From NCBI GenBank assembly GCA_035480615.1, contig DATIHO010000061.1:1-13551 (forward strand): a stretch of DNA of 13,551 nucleotides. Reading direction: 5' to 3'. Numbering within the stretch: the stretch's first letter is position 1; each line of letters opens with the position of its first letter. This DNA is from CAIPFQ01 sp035480615. GTDB lineage: Bacteria; Chlamydiota; Chlamydiia; Chlamydiales; SM23-39. The notes under the pieces are model-generated. The model did no database searches. It saw nothing but the letters and a program-made list of their open reading frames with translations, and was not told where the DNA came from. A program made the translations under genes and the position numbers. Shown here piece after piece: positions 1 through 7,293 of the stretch.

Positions 1-138
1 ATTTCGAACGCTGGAGCAGAGGGTATAAACAACAAGATTAAAACGATGAAAAGGCAGGCATATGGATTCCGAGATATTGAATATTTCAAACTGCGACTCT
101 ACCACCTACATGAATCCAGGTACGCATTTGTCGGATGA
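1..138 (+). pseudogene. ISL3-family transposase, C-terminal end (cut by window edge)
   Basis: Frame 1 is open from the first base to a TGA at 136-138 and gives 45 residues that include EGINNKIKTMKRQAYGFRD and end HLHESRYAFVG. The EG-NNKIK-K-KRQAYG-R block followed by an aromatic/basic tail is the typical C-terminus of ISL3-type (DDE) transposases. The part carrying the catalytic acidic residues would lie to the left of the window, so I cannot tell whether the full gene is intact. The end of the reading frame looks natural. The element's right terminal inverted repeat should lie between here and the tRNA-like segment at 259, but I cannot define it without the left end. Confidence 0.75.
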
Positions 139-177
139 ACCCATATTTCTCTACCTAATGGAACTTTTTTATGGGTT
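138..177. repeat. 8-bp inverted repeat just after the transposase stop
   Basis: AACCCATA (138-145) and TATGGGTT (170-177) are exact reverse complements, separated by 24 bases that end in a run of six T (165-170). The pair directly follows the transposase stop codon. It may be a weak transcription terminator of the transposase or part of the IS right end. I cannot distinguish the two. Confidence 0.4.
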
Positions 178-258
178 AAAATATAATGTCGTGACATTTT
201 CGTGACAAGAGGGGGTAGAGGAGAGAAATATTGAATCATAAGTACTTGGTAGTAAAAA

Positions 259-306
259 TGGGGCAACCTGGATTTGAACCTAAGGCCCGACGGGTTATGA
301 GTCCGC
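259..306 (-). other. tRNA(CAT) 3'-half remnant, attachment-site-like (copy 1)
   Basis: Read on the minus strand this segment runs from the anticodon arm (GCGGACTCATAACCCG, anticodon CAT at 297-299) through a T-arm (GGTTCAAATCC) to an acceptor 3' strand TTGCCCC plus the discriminator A at 259. No matching 5' half exists: the bases before it form neither a D-arm nor a GGGGCAA acceptor strand. It is therefore a 3' fragment and not a working tRNA. Such fragments are what tRNA-targeting tyrosine integrases leave as att sites. A 47-base relative lies at 7294-7340 on the opposite strand. The two share the first 20 bases and the last 22 apart from one difference (A/G), and diverge in between. Confidence 0.6.
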
Positions 307-420
307 AGCATGCCTCCAATTGGCAATCAATCGCATTAACTAACAGTAGATATGTTAGCGACTTGTGGAATTTCAATCTATTGCGATATCAGGCGATCTG
401 TTGCCATCTTTTGGAAGTTA

Positions 421-439
421 GTGGTCATCCAGTGGTCAT
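421..439. repeat. tandem 8-bp repeats with 11-bp period (arm-site-like, copy 1)
   Basis: GTGGTCAT occurs at 421-428 and again at 432-439. The period is 11 bp, so the copies lie on the same face of the helix. On the minus strand they read ATGACCAC and lie about 115 bases ahead of the tRNA 3' fragment at 259-306. The same arrangement, with GTGGACCA repeats, precedes the second fragment. This spacing fits arm-type binding sites of a tyrosine integrase. The function is inferred. Confidence 0.4.
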
Positions 440-477
440 TTTGGCATGGATTGGGGACTTGGAATCGTCTATTTGAC

Positions 478-516
478 GAACCCTGGAGGTTGAACCTCCA
501 AGGTTCTCCAGGGTTC
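478..516 (-). terminator. strong inverted repeat after the AlbA_2 gene, possible terminator
   Basis: GAACCCTGGAG (478-488) and CTCCAGGGTTC (506-516) form a perfect 11-bp stem with a 17-base loop. Inside it, GGAGGTT and AACCTCC (486-500) can form an alternative 7-bp hairpin. It lies 7 bases beyond the stop of the minus-strand AlbA_2 gene, so it is well placed to end that transcript. No T-run follows on the minus strand, so it may instead be a 3'-end stabilising hairpin or a dispersed REP-like repeat. Confidence 0.5.
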
Positions 517-523
517 CTTTGAC

Positions 524-1978
524 TTAACTTTCAGGCTTGGCTAAAACAAAGACTTTGTGGGGATCGAATGGCCCTTTGGAAATTTCAATGAGCAGTCCTT
601 CTTTACTCAGCTGTTTCAATCGTTGGTTAGCCGTTTTACGGGTGACTTTCCATATTTTATCAGCCTCCAGGACAGAGATTTTACCGTATTGCTGAATGTG
701 ATCGAAAATGGGGGTATACCATGGATGCTGCGGTCTGGTTTGGGCCATCCTCGGATAAAGGGTTACTCTAAAAAAGAAACCCAACTCCTCAAATTTTGGA
801 AGAATCCCCCCGTGTTGAAGGCAGACCTCGCGCATGCGGGTGAGCCCAGATCCCCATTGCTCGATAAGCTTAAGTTCTCTGAATACTCGTCCCAACACTT
901 TGTTGCGCAGTTGGGAAACCCCGGAGAGGGCAGCTTCCAGACTCAATCCCAAGGGCAGCGGCCCGGGGTTGGTGACTTCCATGCGATCATCGAAAATGGC
1001 TACCTGGATGGATGAACGCATGGTTGAGTAATCTGTATGTAAGAGGGCATTGATTACTGCTTCACGTACAGCTTCGGGCGGATATTCCGGGATATCTGTT
1101 CTGCGAACGGACTGGATCACAGCCCTCATAGATGTATTGCGCCGAATAAAGGCCAGGATTTCATCGATCGCCAGGGGAAATGCGCTTTTGATATCTGCGT
1201 GGTCGATAGCAGTTGTTTTTGTCGTCCCTTCAAAGCGAACCAGGCGCACAAATGGATCTGGAAACAATCTATCGCGTTGTTTTCCAAACAGCATCAAGCC
1301 GCCTTTAGTAGGGCGTGGAGTGTCTCGATGGTCCACAATGAGTTCCAGCGATTGGGCGGTAGCCTGAGTGAACGGTTTATTAACCGTCGCAAATAACTTG
1401 CGAGCCAGATCCACGTCCAGATCATCAGGAGCGGCCTTTGGCTCAGGTAGCTGATCGAATGAGGTATGTTCCTTGATGCGTTTGATTTCAGCGATCAGTG
1501 AAGCATCCGCAATGCGATTGGTAGATCCCAAACGTACATAGACCCCGGCCTCCTCTCCCTTATCCTTGAGATAAAATGGGCCTGGGCTATGGGGTACATT
1601 AACGATCAGCAGATCTTTGTCCCTCCATGAGATGAATTGCAGATTAGGCAACAGGATAGGGATCACTGAATCGGCGATGGCGTTTGCGATACGCTCCTCG
1701 TCTTGCAGGATATTCTCAATGCCGATGATATTTTTAGTCTTGTCCTGAATTCCAATGACTAATGTGCCGCCGGCCGTGTTAGCGAATGCGATTACGGTCT
1801 GAACGATTTTGGACAAAGAATGAGCATTTTCCTTGAATTCAAGAGTTTTGCTCTCGGGTCTTGCGAGCAATTCCTGTAACAATTGGGTCTTCTCGCTCTC
1901 TTCTTTTCTACCTGCGTGAATTTGTCTGTTTTCCGTCTGGGATAAGAGCAGAGAGTTATTTGCGATGCCATCTTGCAT
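524..1978 (-). CDS. AlbA_2/Schlafen-type DNA-binding protein with GHKL ATPase-like domain
   Basis: This is a putative transcriptional regulator or nucleic-acid-binding protein of the family often labelled 'ATP-binding protein' or 'RecG-like'; it has no helicase domain. Seen in the 484-residue product: an N-terminal AlbA_2 domain (ESKTLEFKEN, FANTAGGTLVIGIQD, then YVRLGSTNRIAD, about residues 40-165), a C-terminal HATPase_c_4 type domain (PEAVREAVINALLHTDYS, then EVTNPGPLPLG and EQWGSGLTRM, about 300-400), and a terminal winged helix (ISVLEADKIWKVTRKTANQRL). Size and domain order are normal for the family. The reading frame extends further to a TTG at 2041. I chose the ATG at 1978 because the extension shows no family similarity, but neither start has a good ribosome binding site. 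Its GC content is visibly higher than in the photolyase operon, suggesting acquisition from elsewhere. Such genes are common in genomic islands. The biological role here is unknown. Confidence 0.85.
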   Translation of the reverse strand: MQDGIANNSLLLSQTENRQIHAGRKEESEKTQLLQELLARPESKTLEFKENAHSLSKIVQTVIAFANTAGGTLVIGIQDKTKNIIGIENILQDEERIANAIADSVIPILLPNLQFISWRDKDLLIVNVPHSPGPFYLKDKGEEAGVYVRLGSTNRIADASLIAEIKRIKEHTSFDQLPEPKAAPDDLDVDLARKLFATVNKPFTQATAQSLELIVDHRDTPRPTKGGLMLFGKQRDRLFPDPFVRLVRFEGTTKTTAIDHADIKSAFPLAIDEILAFIRRNTSMRAVIQSVRRTDIPEYPPEAVREAVINALLHTDYSTMRSSIQVAIFDDRMEVTNPGPLPLGLSLEAALSGVSQLRNKVLGRVFRELKLIEQWGSGLTRMREVCLQHGGILPKFEELGFFFRVTLYPRMAQTRPQHPWYTPIFDHIQQYGKISVLEADKIWKVTRKTANQRLKQLSKEGLLIEISKGPFDPHKVFVLAKPES

Positions 1979-2043
1979 TTTTGCGCTACCGAAACAATTT
2001 TTTGATCGAGGATTGTAGTATTTAGAGATGCATTTTTGCAAGA

Positions 2044-2419
2044 GTGGGTTATTCAGGCCATTTTCAGGTACGCGCAGTCATTGATCGCGATGATATGTCG
2101 CAACATGGCAATCAACATGGAATCAGTGGGCTGCCAAGTGCTTCCATGTTGGATTTGAGGTGCAATGTGTGTAATGTGAGTATTTATTGCAAGTATTTGA
2201 ATTTAAGTCTGTTGTTCTTTACACGGAATTGTTCACGAGGGGGAGTAGGTGTGTGCTTGAAAGTGCAAGTTGTATTAATGAGGATTGAAAGGATTGGAGA
2301 ACCGTTCAAAGATTCCTCGCTCCGCCAGTTCGTTCAGCCGCCAGATTTCTTCTTGGATTTGGCCGAATGTTTTTTGGTGCATTCTTTAAGGGCATCGGAT
2401 TTCAATCCGTACTCTCGGA
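2044..2419. other. gene-poor stretch with possible coding debris
   Basis: I see no convincing gene here. A plus-strand frame is open but its translation looks non-biological. On the minus strand a 35-codon frame at 2275-2382 (begins MHQKTFGQIQEEIWRLNELA) has the amphipathic, charged composition of a real helical protein segment. It has no ribosome binding site and follows an in-frame stop by one codon. It may be the remnant of a gene tail. I do not recognise it. Confidence 0.3.
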
Positions 2420-2881
2420 ATGAAAGCATTGGCTGCTATTCTGCCTTCCGAAAAAATGGAACGTTTGTCCACGGCAAAAATTACTGATGTGGGCGATGGA
2501 TTTACTTGTGCGAATGAAAAAATGGAACCTTTTTTCAGTATTCCACAGGGGCAGGATGCTGCTGTTCAGTTTCTTCGTTCAGAGCTAAGAAGCCTTTCAC
2601 AAGAAGGAATTAATATTGAATGGAACAAGCGTCTTGTCATGTTTGAAGACAAGGGGGATGAAGTGATTGCTCATTTTGAAGATGGATCGTGTGTTACCGG
2701 TGATTTGCTGGTTGGATGCGATGGCGGAGGATCAATCGTAAGGGAACTTTTGTCATCAGTATACGGAAGCCGTCTTGGATCAATTCCAAAGATTATTGAG
2801 AGCAACCGTGCTATTTTAGGAGGGCAAATTGATCGCACATCAGAATGGGATAACCTTCTTCCTCTAAATAGTCGCCCCTGA
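2420..2881 (+). pseudogene. FAD-dependent monooxygenase fragment (PHBH/UbiH type)
   Basis: The 153-residue frame contains the middle of an FAD_binding_3 type aromatic-ring or UbiH-like hydroxylase. QDAAVQFLRSELRSL corresponds to the R-x-x-L-x-x-x-L region that precedes the second FAD contact. GDLLVGCDGGGSIVRELL is the conserved D-L-[LV]-[IV]-G-[AC]-D-G-x-x-S-x-[VT]-R motif that contacts FAD and NAD(P)H. The N-terminal GxGxxG dinucleotide fold is missing upstream and the C-terminal half is missing downstream, where the frame stops soon after the motif. Intact relatives are roughly 370-400 residues, so this is about a third of a gene and cannot be a working oxygenase. It lies in a decayed zone between two accessory genes. 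Confidence 0.7.
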
Positions 2882-2913
2882 TTTACTGGGCGATTATTTA
2901 GACAGGAGTTAAT

Positions 2914-3393
2914 ATGTTAGTGCATTCAAAATCCCCAATGAATGGGCCTATCATTGAAAAAAAATGTGAAATTCAAAGTGAAAATAACGCACCTAAATCG
3001 GTGCGTGAAAAAACGAAAGAAGTCGTTAAGAAGTTTTTTGCAAAGCATCGACTACTTCTCCATATTGCTTGTAAGGAATCCGTTCCAATAGCGCTCTTAG
3101 GGGCTGCCCGCTTTTTTGGCTACAGACAACCAAGTTCATCTATATTTGAAATTAAGACTCAGCATGTAATAGATTTCATCTTTTTGTGCGTTCCATGGTT
3201 GTTCATTTCAGAAGCTGCAAGAACTTATCGCGATGAATTAGAACAAAAGGATAAAGAATCCGAGAAAAAATTAGATGATAATTCCAATGAAACACCAAGA
3301 AACAAATCTTTGTCCGTCAATAATGTAAGTTGCAGCGATAGTACAGCAACCATAGAACAACACTGCGATCCAAACTTGCAGAAACGCCCCTAA
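2914..3393 (+). CDS. hypothetical protein, 159 aa
   Basis: I do not recognise a family. The ATG is preceded by a good ribosome binding site (AGGAG at 2904-2908), which supports translation. The product has a lysine-rich amphipathic N-terminal third (REKTKEVVKKFFAKHRLLL), a moderately hydrophobic middle with one likely membrane-associated segment (HVIDFIFLCVPWLFISEAA, about residues 85-105), and a highly charged, Ser/Asn-rich tail (ELEQKDKESEKKLDD) that looks disordered. Its last 123 bases overlap the 3' end of the convergent AbiEi-like gene. That is unusual and implies that one of the two genes has an altered end. It could be a small membrane-linked accessory protein or a truncated gene. Confidence 0.5.
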   Translation: MLVHSKSPMNGPIIEKKCEIQSENNAPKSVREKTKEVVKKFFAKHRLLLHIACKESVPIALLGAARFFGYRQPSSSIFEIKTQHVIDFIFLCVPWLFISEAARTYRDELEQKDKESEKKLDDNSNETPRNKSLSVNNVSCSDSTATIEQHCDPNLQKRP

Positions 3394-4110
3394 AATAGAG
3401 TATATTGACTTCAGTTCAGGTGCTCGCTGGGCTATAAATTCTGCTTGTTCTTGTCCTCGTAGAGGAAAGTGATAAAGATCTAAAAAGACAAGGAGCAACG
3501 GACAAATGCCAATTTCTTTACCGTCCTTCCTATTTTGCTTGAGCAGCATTTTGTAGTAAGGCTCGATCAATAAAACCTCATACCCTCTTTCTTGCGGCTC
3601 CAATTGCAGAACACTTTCCACTTTCTCTCTAATAGAAGAATCAACGACATATAATTCCAACCCTTCCAAGTTGGTGTTCTTAAGTCCAAGCGCTTCGGCT
3701 GCTGAATGAAGAGCCAACATCACATCTGACCCAAGTCCAGATTTATTTAAAGCCTTGAACCACTCTAACTTTCCAGAAAGAGCGGAACGATACGTTCTGA
3801 TTTTGCATTTTTTTACGATGCTGTAGTGCTCCAACCAGCTCTCTAGAAGTTCTTTTGGCTTATTAAAGGAAAACCTCTTAGCGGTTCTTACTCCTTCCAC
3901 TTGTAGAAGTCCTTTCAATACCAGAATATTGAAAACACGTTGAACCAGGCCGAGGCTTACTCCAGCTTCTTTAGCAACTTCTCTTAATGAGAAGCTTTCT
4001 CTAGAAAGCCCAACGCGTAGCAGCCAATCAAGGACGAGGGAAGACTTGTCTGCATAGACATTGCCTTCTGCTGGATCTTCGTTGGAACTTACTAAGAAAC
4101 GACCTCTCAT
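3271..4110 (-). CDS. AbiEi-type (type IV toxin-antitoxin) antitoxin-like regulator
   Basis: Start chosen at the ATG at 4110, preceded by AAGGAG with ideal spacing; the frame extends 10 codons further upstream without support. The 279-residue product has an N-terminal winged helix (SLREVAKEAGVSLGLVQRVFNILVLKGLL, about residues 40-70). A body typical of the AbiEi C-terminal domain follows (SDVMLALHSAAEAL, LELYVVD, YEVLLIEPYY, then LLVFLDLYHFPLRGQEQAEFI). In this family the protein is a DNA-binding autorepressor that neutralises a nucleotidyltransferase toxin (AbiEii). No AbiEii gene is visible, so it is an orphan here. About 40 terminal residues (from SIYSILGAF) are hydrophobic, look foreign to the family and are antisense to the neighbouring gene, suggesting 3' truncation and read-through. 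Direct autoregulation is suggested by the dyad operator over its promoter. Confidence 0.7.
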   Translation of the reverse strand: MRGRFLVSSNEDPAEGNVYADKSSLVLDWLLRVGLSRESFSLREVAKEAGVSLGLVQRVFNILVLKGLLQVEGVRTAKRFSFNKPKELLESWLEHYSIVKKCKIRTYRSALSGKLEWFKALNKSGLGSDVMLALHSAAEALGLKNTNLEGLELYVVDSSIREKVESVLQLEPQERGYEVLLIEPYYKMLLKQNRKDGKEIGICPLLLVFLDLYHFPLRGQEQAEFIAQRAPELKSIYSILGAFLQVWIAVLFYGCCTIAATYIIDGQRFVSWCFIGIII

Positions 4111-4122
4111 TGCGATCTCCTT

Positions 4123-4178
4123 CTGTTCATTATAATGCACTGTTCAATATATATTGAACAGACAGAAATATTGAACAG
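4123..4178 (-). promoter_or_regulatory. nested-dyad operator of the AbiEi-like gene
   Basis: Four 11-bp half-sites lie symmetrically about one centre at 4150/4151. The inner pair CTGTTCAATAT (4140-4150) and ATATTGAACAG (4151-4161) makes a perfect 22-bp palindrome. The outer pair is CTGTTCATTAT (4123-4133, one mismatch) and ATATTGAACAG (4168-4178, exact). Inner and outer half-sites of the same orientation are 17 bp apart. The element begins 13 bases upstream of the AbiEi-like start codon and covers its predicted promoter, as expected for cooperative autorepression. Confidence 0.75.
4129..4158 (-). promoter_or_regulatory. predicted promoter of the AbiEi-like gene
   Basis: On the minus strand a perfect TATAAT (-10) lies at 4134-4129, and TTCAAT, an imperfect -35, lies at 4158-4153, with an 18-bp spacer. 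Both boxes lie within the palindromic operator, so a bound repressor would block RNA polymerase. Confidence 0.5.
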
Positions 4179-4355
4179 TTTGGGGAATTAGAGGTTGGTC
4201 GCGGAAATATTTTATCTGTTTTCATTATTAATGATTTATGAGAATTGGACGCTCCATCAAAAAATTCGGAATAGTTACGAGTTGGAGAGATACTCCGGCA
4301 ATTTTCATAGATTACTTGTGGACTATTAGCTTATAGATATTTTAAAGAGAGGACT

Positions 4356-5786
4356 ATGAAAATCTTACTTACTGGAGCTAATGGGTATATTGGAACTCGC
4401 CTTCTTCCCCGTTTGGTAGAAGAGGGGCGTGAGGTCTATGCTCTAGTAAGAAGCCGCTATCGGATTGAAACTCCCCAGAAATTTCGATCCCAGCTTCATG
4501 TCATTGAAGCTGATTTGCTTGATCCTTCCTCTTTGCTGAAAATTCCAGCAGACATCGATGCTGCTTACTATCTCGTCCATTCAATGAGTTATTCGCAAAA
4601 ATTTTCCGAATTGGAAGAAACATCTGCAAAAAATTTTGTAAGCCGCTTGGAAAACACGCAAGCGAAACAAATCATCTATTTGAGTGGTCTCTCCAATGAA
4701 GAGCATCTTTCCCGTCATTTAACTTCGAGAAAGAGGGTAGGAGAAATCCTCAAGATGGGAAAAGTTCCTGTGACGATTTTAATGGCTGGGATCATCATCG
4801 GTTCCGGCAGCGCTTCCTTTGAAATCATCCGAGATTTGGTTGAAAAACTGCCCGTTATGATTGCGCCTATTTGGCTTAACAACTTAACTCAACCCATCGC
4901 TGTACGGGATGTTTTAACTTATTTGACTCTGATCCTTGGCAACTCAGCCTGTTTTAACCAATCTTTTGAAATTGGAGGACCCGATGTCATGAGTTACAAA
5001 GAGCTTTTATTGAAATTCGCGAAAATCAGAGGATTAAAGCGAAAAATCTTCACAGTTCCAGTCCTTACCCCACGCCTTTCTTCCTATTGGCTGTTTTTTG
5101 TAACGAGTACGAGCTTTTCACTTGCCCGTTTTCTTGTCGAAAGCTTAATGAATAACGTCATATGCAAAGAAAATCGAATCACAGCACTTTTTCCGAGAAA
5201 ACTTCTCAGTTACGAAGAGGCTGTTAAACTTGCTTTCACCCGCATCGAAGAGGATTGGGTGCCTTCAAGCTGGAAAGATACTTTAAGCGGCTCCACTTTA
5301 AATCCAGATCTTTCCATTTACGTCCAGGTTCCTCGATTTGGCATCTTGAGCGATAAACGCACCATTGCTTTTTCTTGTCCTATAGAACAAGTGCAAAAAC
5401 GAATTTGGTCTCTAGGAGGAGATCGAGGTTGGCTTGCGATGAATTGGGCTTGGAAATTCAGGGGTTTTCTGGATAAATTGGTGGGAGGCATTGGGCTGCG
5501 CCGAGGCAGAACTCATCCGACGTGGCTAAAAGTAGGAGACGCTCTCGATTTCTGGCGCGTTTTGTTAGCGGATGAAAAAAATCGACGCTTACTTCTCTAT
5601 GCTGAAATGAAATTGCCAGGTGAAGCATGGCTTGAATTTGAGATCATCCCTCATGAAACAGGGGGAGCTCTGAAACAAACAGCCTCTTTTCGTCCCAATG
5701 GAGTCTGGGGTAGGTTTTATTGGTATAGTCTTTACCCGTTTCATGCTCTTATTTTTAGCCAATTGGCAAAACACATCGCAAAGTGA
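4356..5786 (+). CDS. SDR-family NAD(P)-binding oxidoreductase with C-terminal DUF2867 domain
   Basis: The 476-residue product begins with a Rossmann fold of the atypical/extended SDR class: MKILLTGANGYIG carries the GxxGxxG nucleotide-binding motif at residues 7-13, followed by VEADLLDP and AAYYLVHSM. The second half (about residues 320-470: SDKRTIAFSCPIEQVQKRIWSLGG, GRTHPTWLKVGDALDFWRVLLADE, WLEFEI) matches the DUF2867 domain usually found C-terminal in these ~480-residue proteins. The substrate is unknown. The start has a GAGAGGA ribosome binding site. Only 4 bases separate its stop from the photolyase start, so the two are co-transcribed and probably translationally coupled. Genes of this type are often found beside photolyases, suggesting a light- or stress-related redox role. 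That role is inferred from context, not shown by motifs. Confidence 0.85.
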   Translation: MKILLTGANGYIGTRLLPRLVEEGREVYALVRSRYRIETPQKFRSQLHVIEADLLDPSSLLKIPADIDAAYYLVHSMSYSQKFSELEETSAKNFVSRLENTQAKQIIYLSGLSNEEHLSRHLTSRKRVGEILKMGKVPVTILMAGIIIGSGSASFEIIRDLVEKLPVMIAPIWLNNLTQPIAVRDVLTYLTLILGNSACFNQSFEIGGPDVMSYKELLLKFAKIRGLKRKIFTVPVLTPRLSSYWLFFVTSTSFSLARFLVESLMNNVICKENRITALFPRKLLSYEEAVKLAFTRIEEDWVPSSWKDTLSGSTLNPDLSIYVQVPRFGILSDKRTIAFSCPIEQVQKRIWSLGGDRGWLAMNWAWKFRGFLDKLVGGIGLRRGRTHPTWLKVGDALDFWRVLLADEKNRRLLLYAEMKLPGEAWLEFEIIPHETGGALKQTASFRPNGVWGRFYWYSLYPFHALIFSQLAKHIAK

Positions 5787-5790
5787 TAAA

Positions 5791-7161
5791 ATGGAGAAGA
5801 AATTTCGAAAATCCCTCTTTTTATTCAGGCGCGATTTGCGACTTGAGGATAATACAGGGCTTATTTTTGCATTGAAGTCTTCGGAAGTTGTCATTCCTGC
5901 CTTCATCTTTACCCCAGAACAAATCGAGAGAAATCCTTTTAGAAGCGATCATTGCCTGAAATTTATGATTGAATCTCTCAAAGATCTCGAAAATCAGTTG
6001 AAGAAAAAAAGGGGTAAGATCTTCTTTTTTAAGGGAAAACCCGAAGAAATTGTGAGCAAATGTATCCGCGAACTCAATATTGAGGCTTTGATCGTAAATC
6101 GGGACTATACTCCCTACAGCCTTCAAAGAGACAAAAAGCTCGAAAAAGTCTGCAAAACAGGCCACATTCCATTTTATTCTTTCGATGATGCTCTCCTTCA
6201 TCCACCTGAAGAGACTCTGAAAAAAGATGGAAAGCCTTACACAATTTTTACACCTTATTTGCGCAATGCTTCAAAACAGAAAGTATTGCCTCCCGTGCAA
6301 ACCAAAGGAACCAACTACTTCCATGGATCGATTTCTTTTGCAGAAGATAAGTCCTCCTTGCCCAAGCCAACTGTAGAGAATGAGTTGGTCGGAGGAAGGT
6401 CGGAGGCTCTCAAAATTCTCAAAAAATTAGGTTCTTTTGGTAAATATGGACGGCTGAGAGATTTCCCTGCAGAAGAATACTCTACGCATCTCTCCCCTTA
6501 TCTGAAATTCACCGTCTGCTCCCCTCGCGAAGTTTATGCGGCAATCTGCCGTAATTTAAATCCGCACCACGAGCTGATCCGAGCTCTCTACTGGAGAGAC
6601 TTTTTTACATCGATTGCATTTTTCTTTCCTCACGTCTTTAAAGGTGCTTTCCATCACAAATTTGATAAGCTCAAATGGTCTTACAACAAAAAAGCCTATC
6701 AGCGATGGTGCGAAGGCTCTACCGGTTTTCCAATTGTGGATGCAGGAATGAGAGAGATGAAGGAAACAGGCTTTATGCATAATCGCGTTCGAATGATTGC
6801 AGCCTCATTTCTCATCAAAGATTTACATATCGATTGGAGATGGGGGGAAAAATACTTTGCACAAAGCTTGGTTGATTACGACCCTGCTGTGAATAACGGG
6901 AATTGGCAATGGGTGGCTAGCACAGGAAGCGATGCCCAACCTTATTTTCGTATTTTCAATCCCTGGAACCAGCAGAAAAAGTTCGATCCTGAATGTACTT
7001 ATATTAAAAAATGGGTTCCTGAACTTCGCGATTTCTCGCCTAAAGCTTTTCATGCTTGGTATGAGGAAAAGCACCGTGCTGGTTGCAAAAAATATCCAGC
7101 TCCAATGATCAATCATGAAAAGGCAACAAAAGAAGCTCTTCACGCCTATAGATCGATCTGA
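5791..7161 (+). CDS. phr: deoxyribodipyrimidine photolyase (class I CPD photolyase)
   Basis: The enzyme repairs UV-induced cyclobutane pyrimidine dimers with light, using FADH- and an antenna chromophore. The 456-residue product has the N-terminal alpha/beta antenna domain (FLFRRDLRLEDNTGL, then EALIVNRDYTPYSLQRD) and a helical FAD-binding domain. Conserved parts of the latter are LYWRDFF, GSTGFPIVDAGMREMKETGFMHNRVRM in two blocks, and NNGNWQWVASTGSDAQPYFRIFNP. Trp372 and Trp374 lie in the NGNWQW segment; Trp372 corresponds to the FAD-proximal tryptophan of the electron-transfer chain in the E. coli enzyme. Length is normal. The start was placed at the ATG 4 bases after the SDR stop, because the preceding 31 codons overlap the SDR gene and do not look like photolyase. 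It has no strong ribosome binding site of its own, consistent with coupling to the SDR gene. Confidence 0.95.
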   Translation: MEKKFRKSLFLFRRDLRLEDNTGLIFALKSSEVVIPAFIFTPEQIERNPFRSDHCLKFMIESLKDLENQLKKKRGKIFFFKGKPEEIVSKCIRELNIEALIVNRDYTPYSLQRDKKLEKVCKTGHIPFYSFDDALLHPPEETLKKDGKPYTIFTPYLRNASKQKVLPPVQTKGTNYFHGSISFAEDKSSLPKPTVENELVGGRSEALKILKKLGSFGKYGRLRDFPAEEYSTHLSPYLKFTVCSPREVYAAICRNLNPHHELIRALYWRDFFTSIAFFFPHVFKGAFHHKFDKLKWSYNKKAYQRWCEGSTGFPIVDAGMREMKETGFMHNRVRMIAASFLIKDLHIDWRWGEKYFAQSLVDYDPAVNNGNWQWVASTGSDAQPYFRIFNPWNQQKKFDPECTYIKKWVPELRDFSPKAFHAWYEEKHRAGCKKYPAPMINHEKATKEALHAYRSI

Positions 7162-7165
7162 TTCC

Positions 7166-7184
7166 GTGGACCATTTGTGGACCA
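7166..7184. repeat. tandem 8-bp repeats with 11-bp period (arm-site-like, copy 2)
   Basis: GTGGACCA occurs at 7166-7173 and 7177-7184, period 11 bp, starting 5 bases after the photolyase stop. It lies about 110 bases ahead of the tRNA 3' fragment at 7294-7340. This is the same order and distance as the ATGACCAC repeats and fragment of copy 1 on the other strand. The following 50 bases of the two copies also align loosely (GACCACT, an A-run, then CGATA and TCGCGAT or TCGCAAT). These are probably integrase arm-type sites or the decayed remains of one attachment region. Confidence 0.4.
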
Positions 7185-7293
7185 CTGGCATGCAAAAAAG
7201 AGCGATAAGTGGCGATAGTTCGCGATGGATGGAAAGGGGCGCTTTCCGCTATGATTTCGGGGAGTTAGGTGCTGGGAAGTGGCGCGGGCGTCA

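Noticed and set aside
231..476. 81-residue plus-strand frame (contains MGQPGFEP)
   Set aside because: It is an antisense translation of the tRNA 3' fragment, a well-known source of spurious proteins. The rest shows no protein-like features.
557..1396. Plus-strand frames opposite the AlbA_2 gene
   Set aside because: They are shadows of the strongly supported minus-strand gene and show no domain or ribosome binding site.
2044..2487. 147-residue plus-strand frame
   Set aside because: Cys- and Ser-rich unpatterned composition, no ribosome binding site, and overlap with the monooxygenase fragment in another frame.
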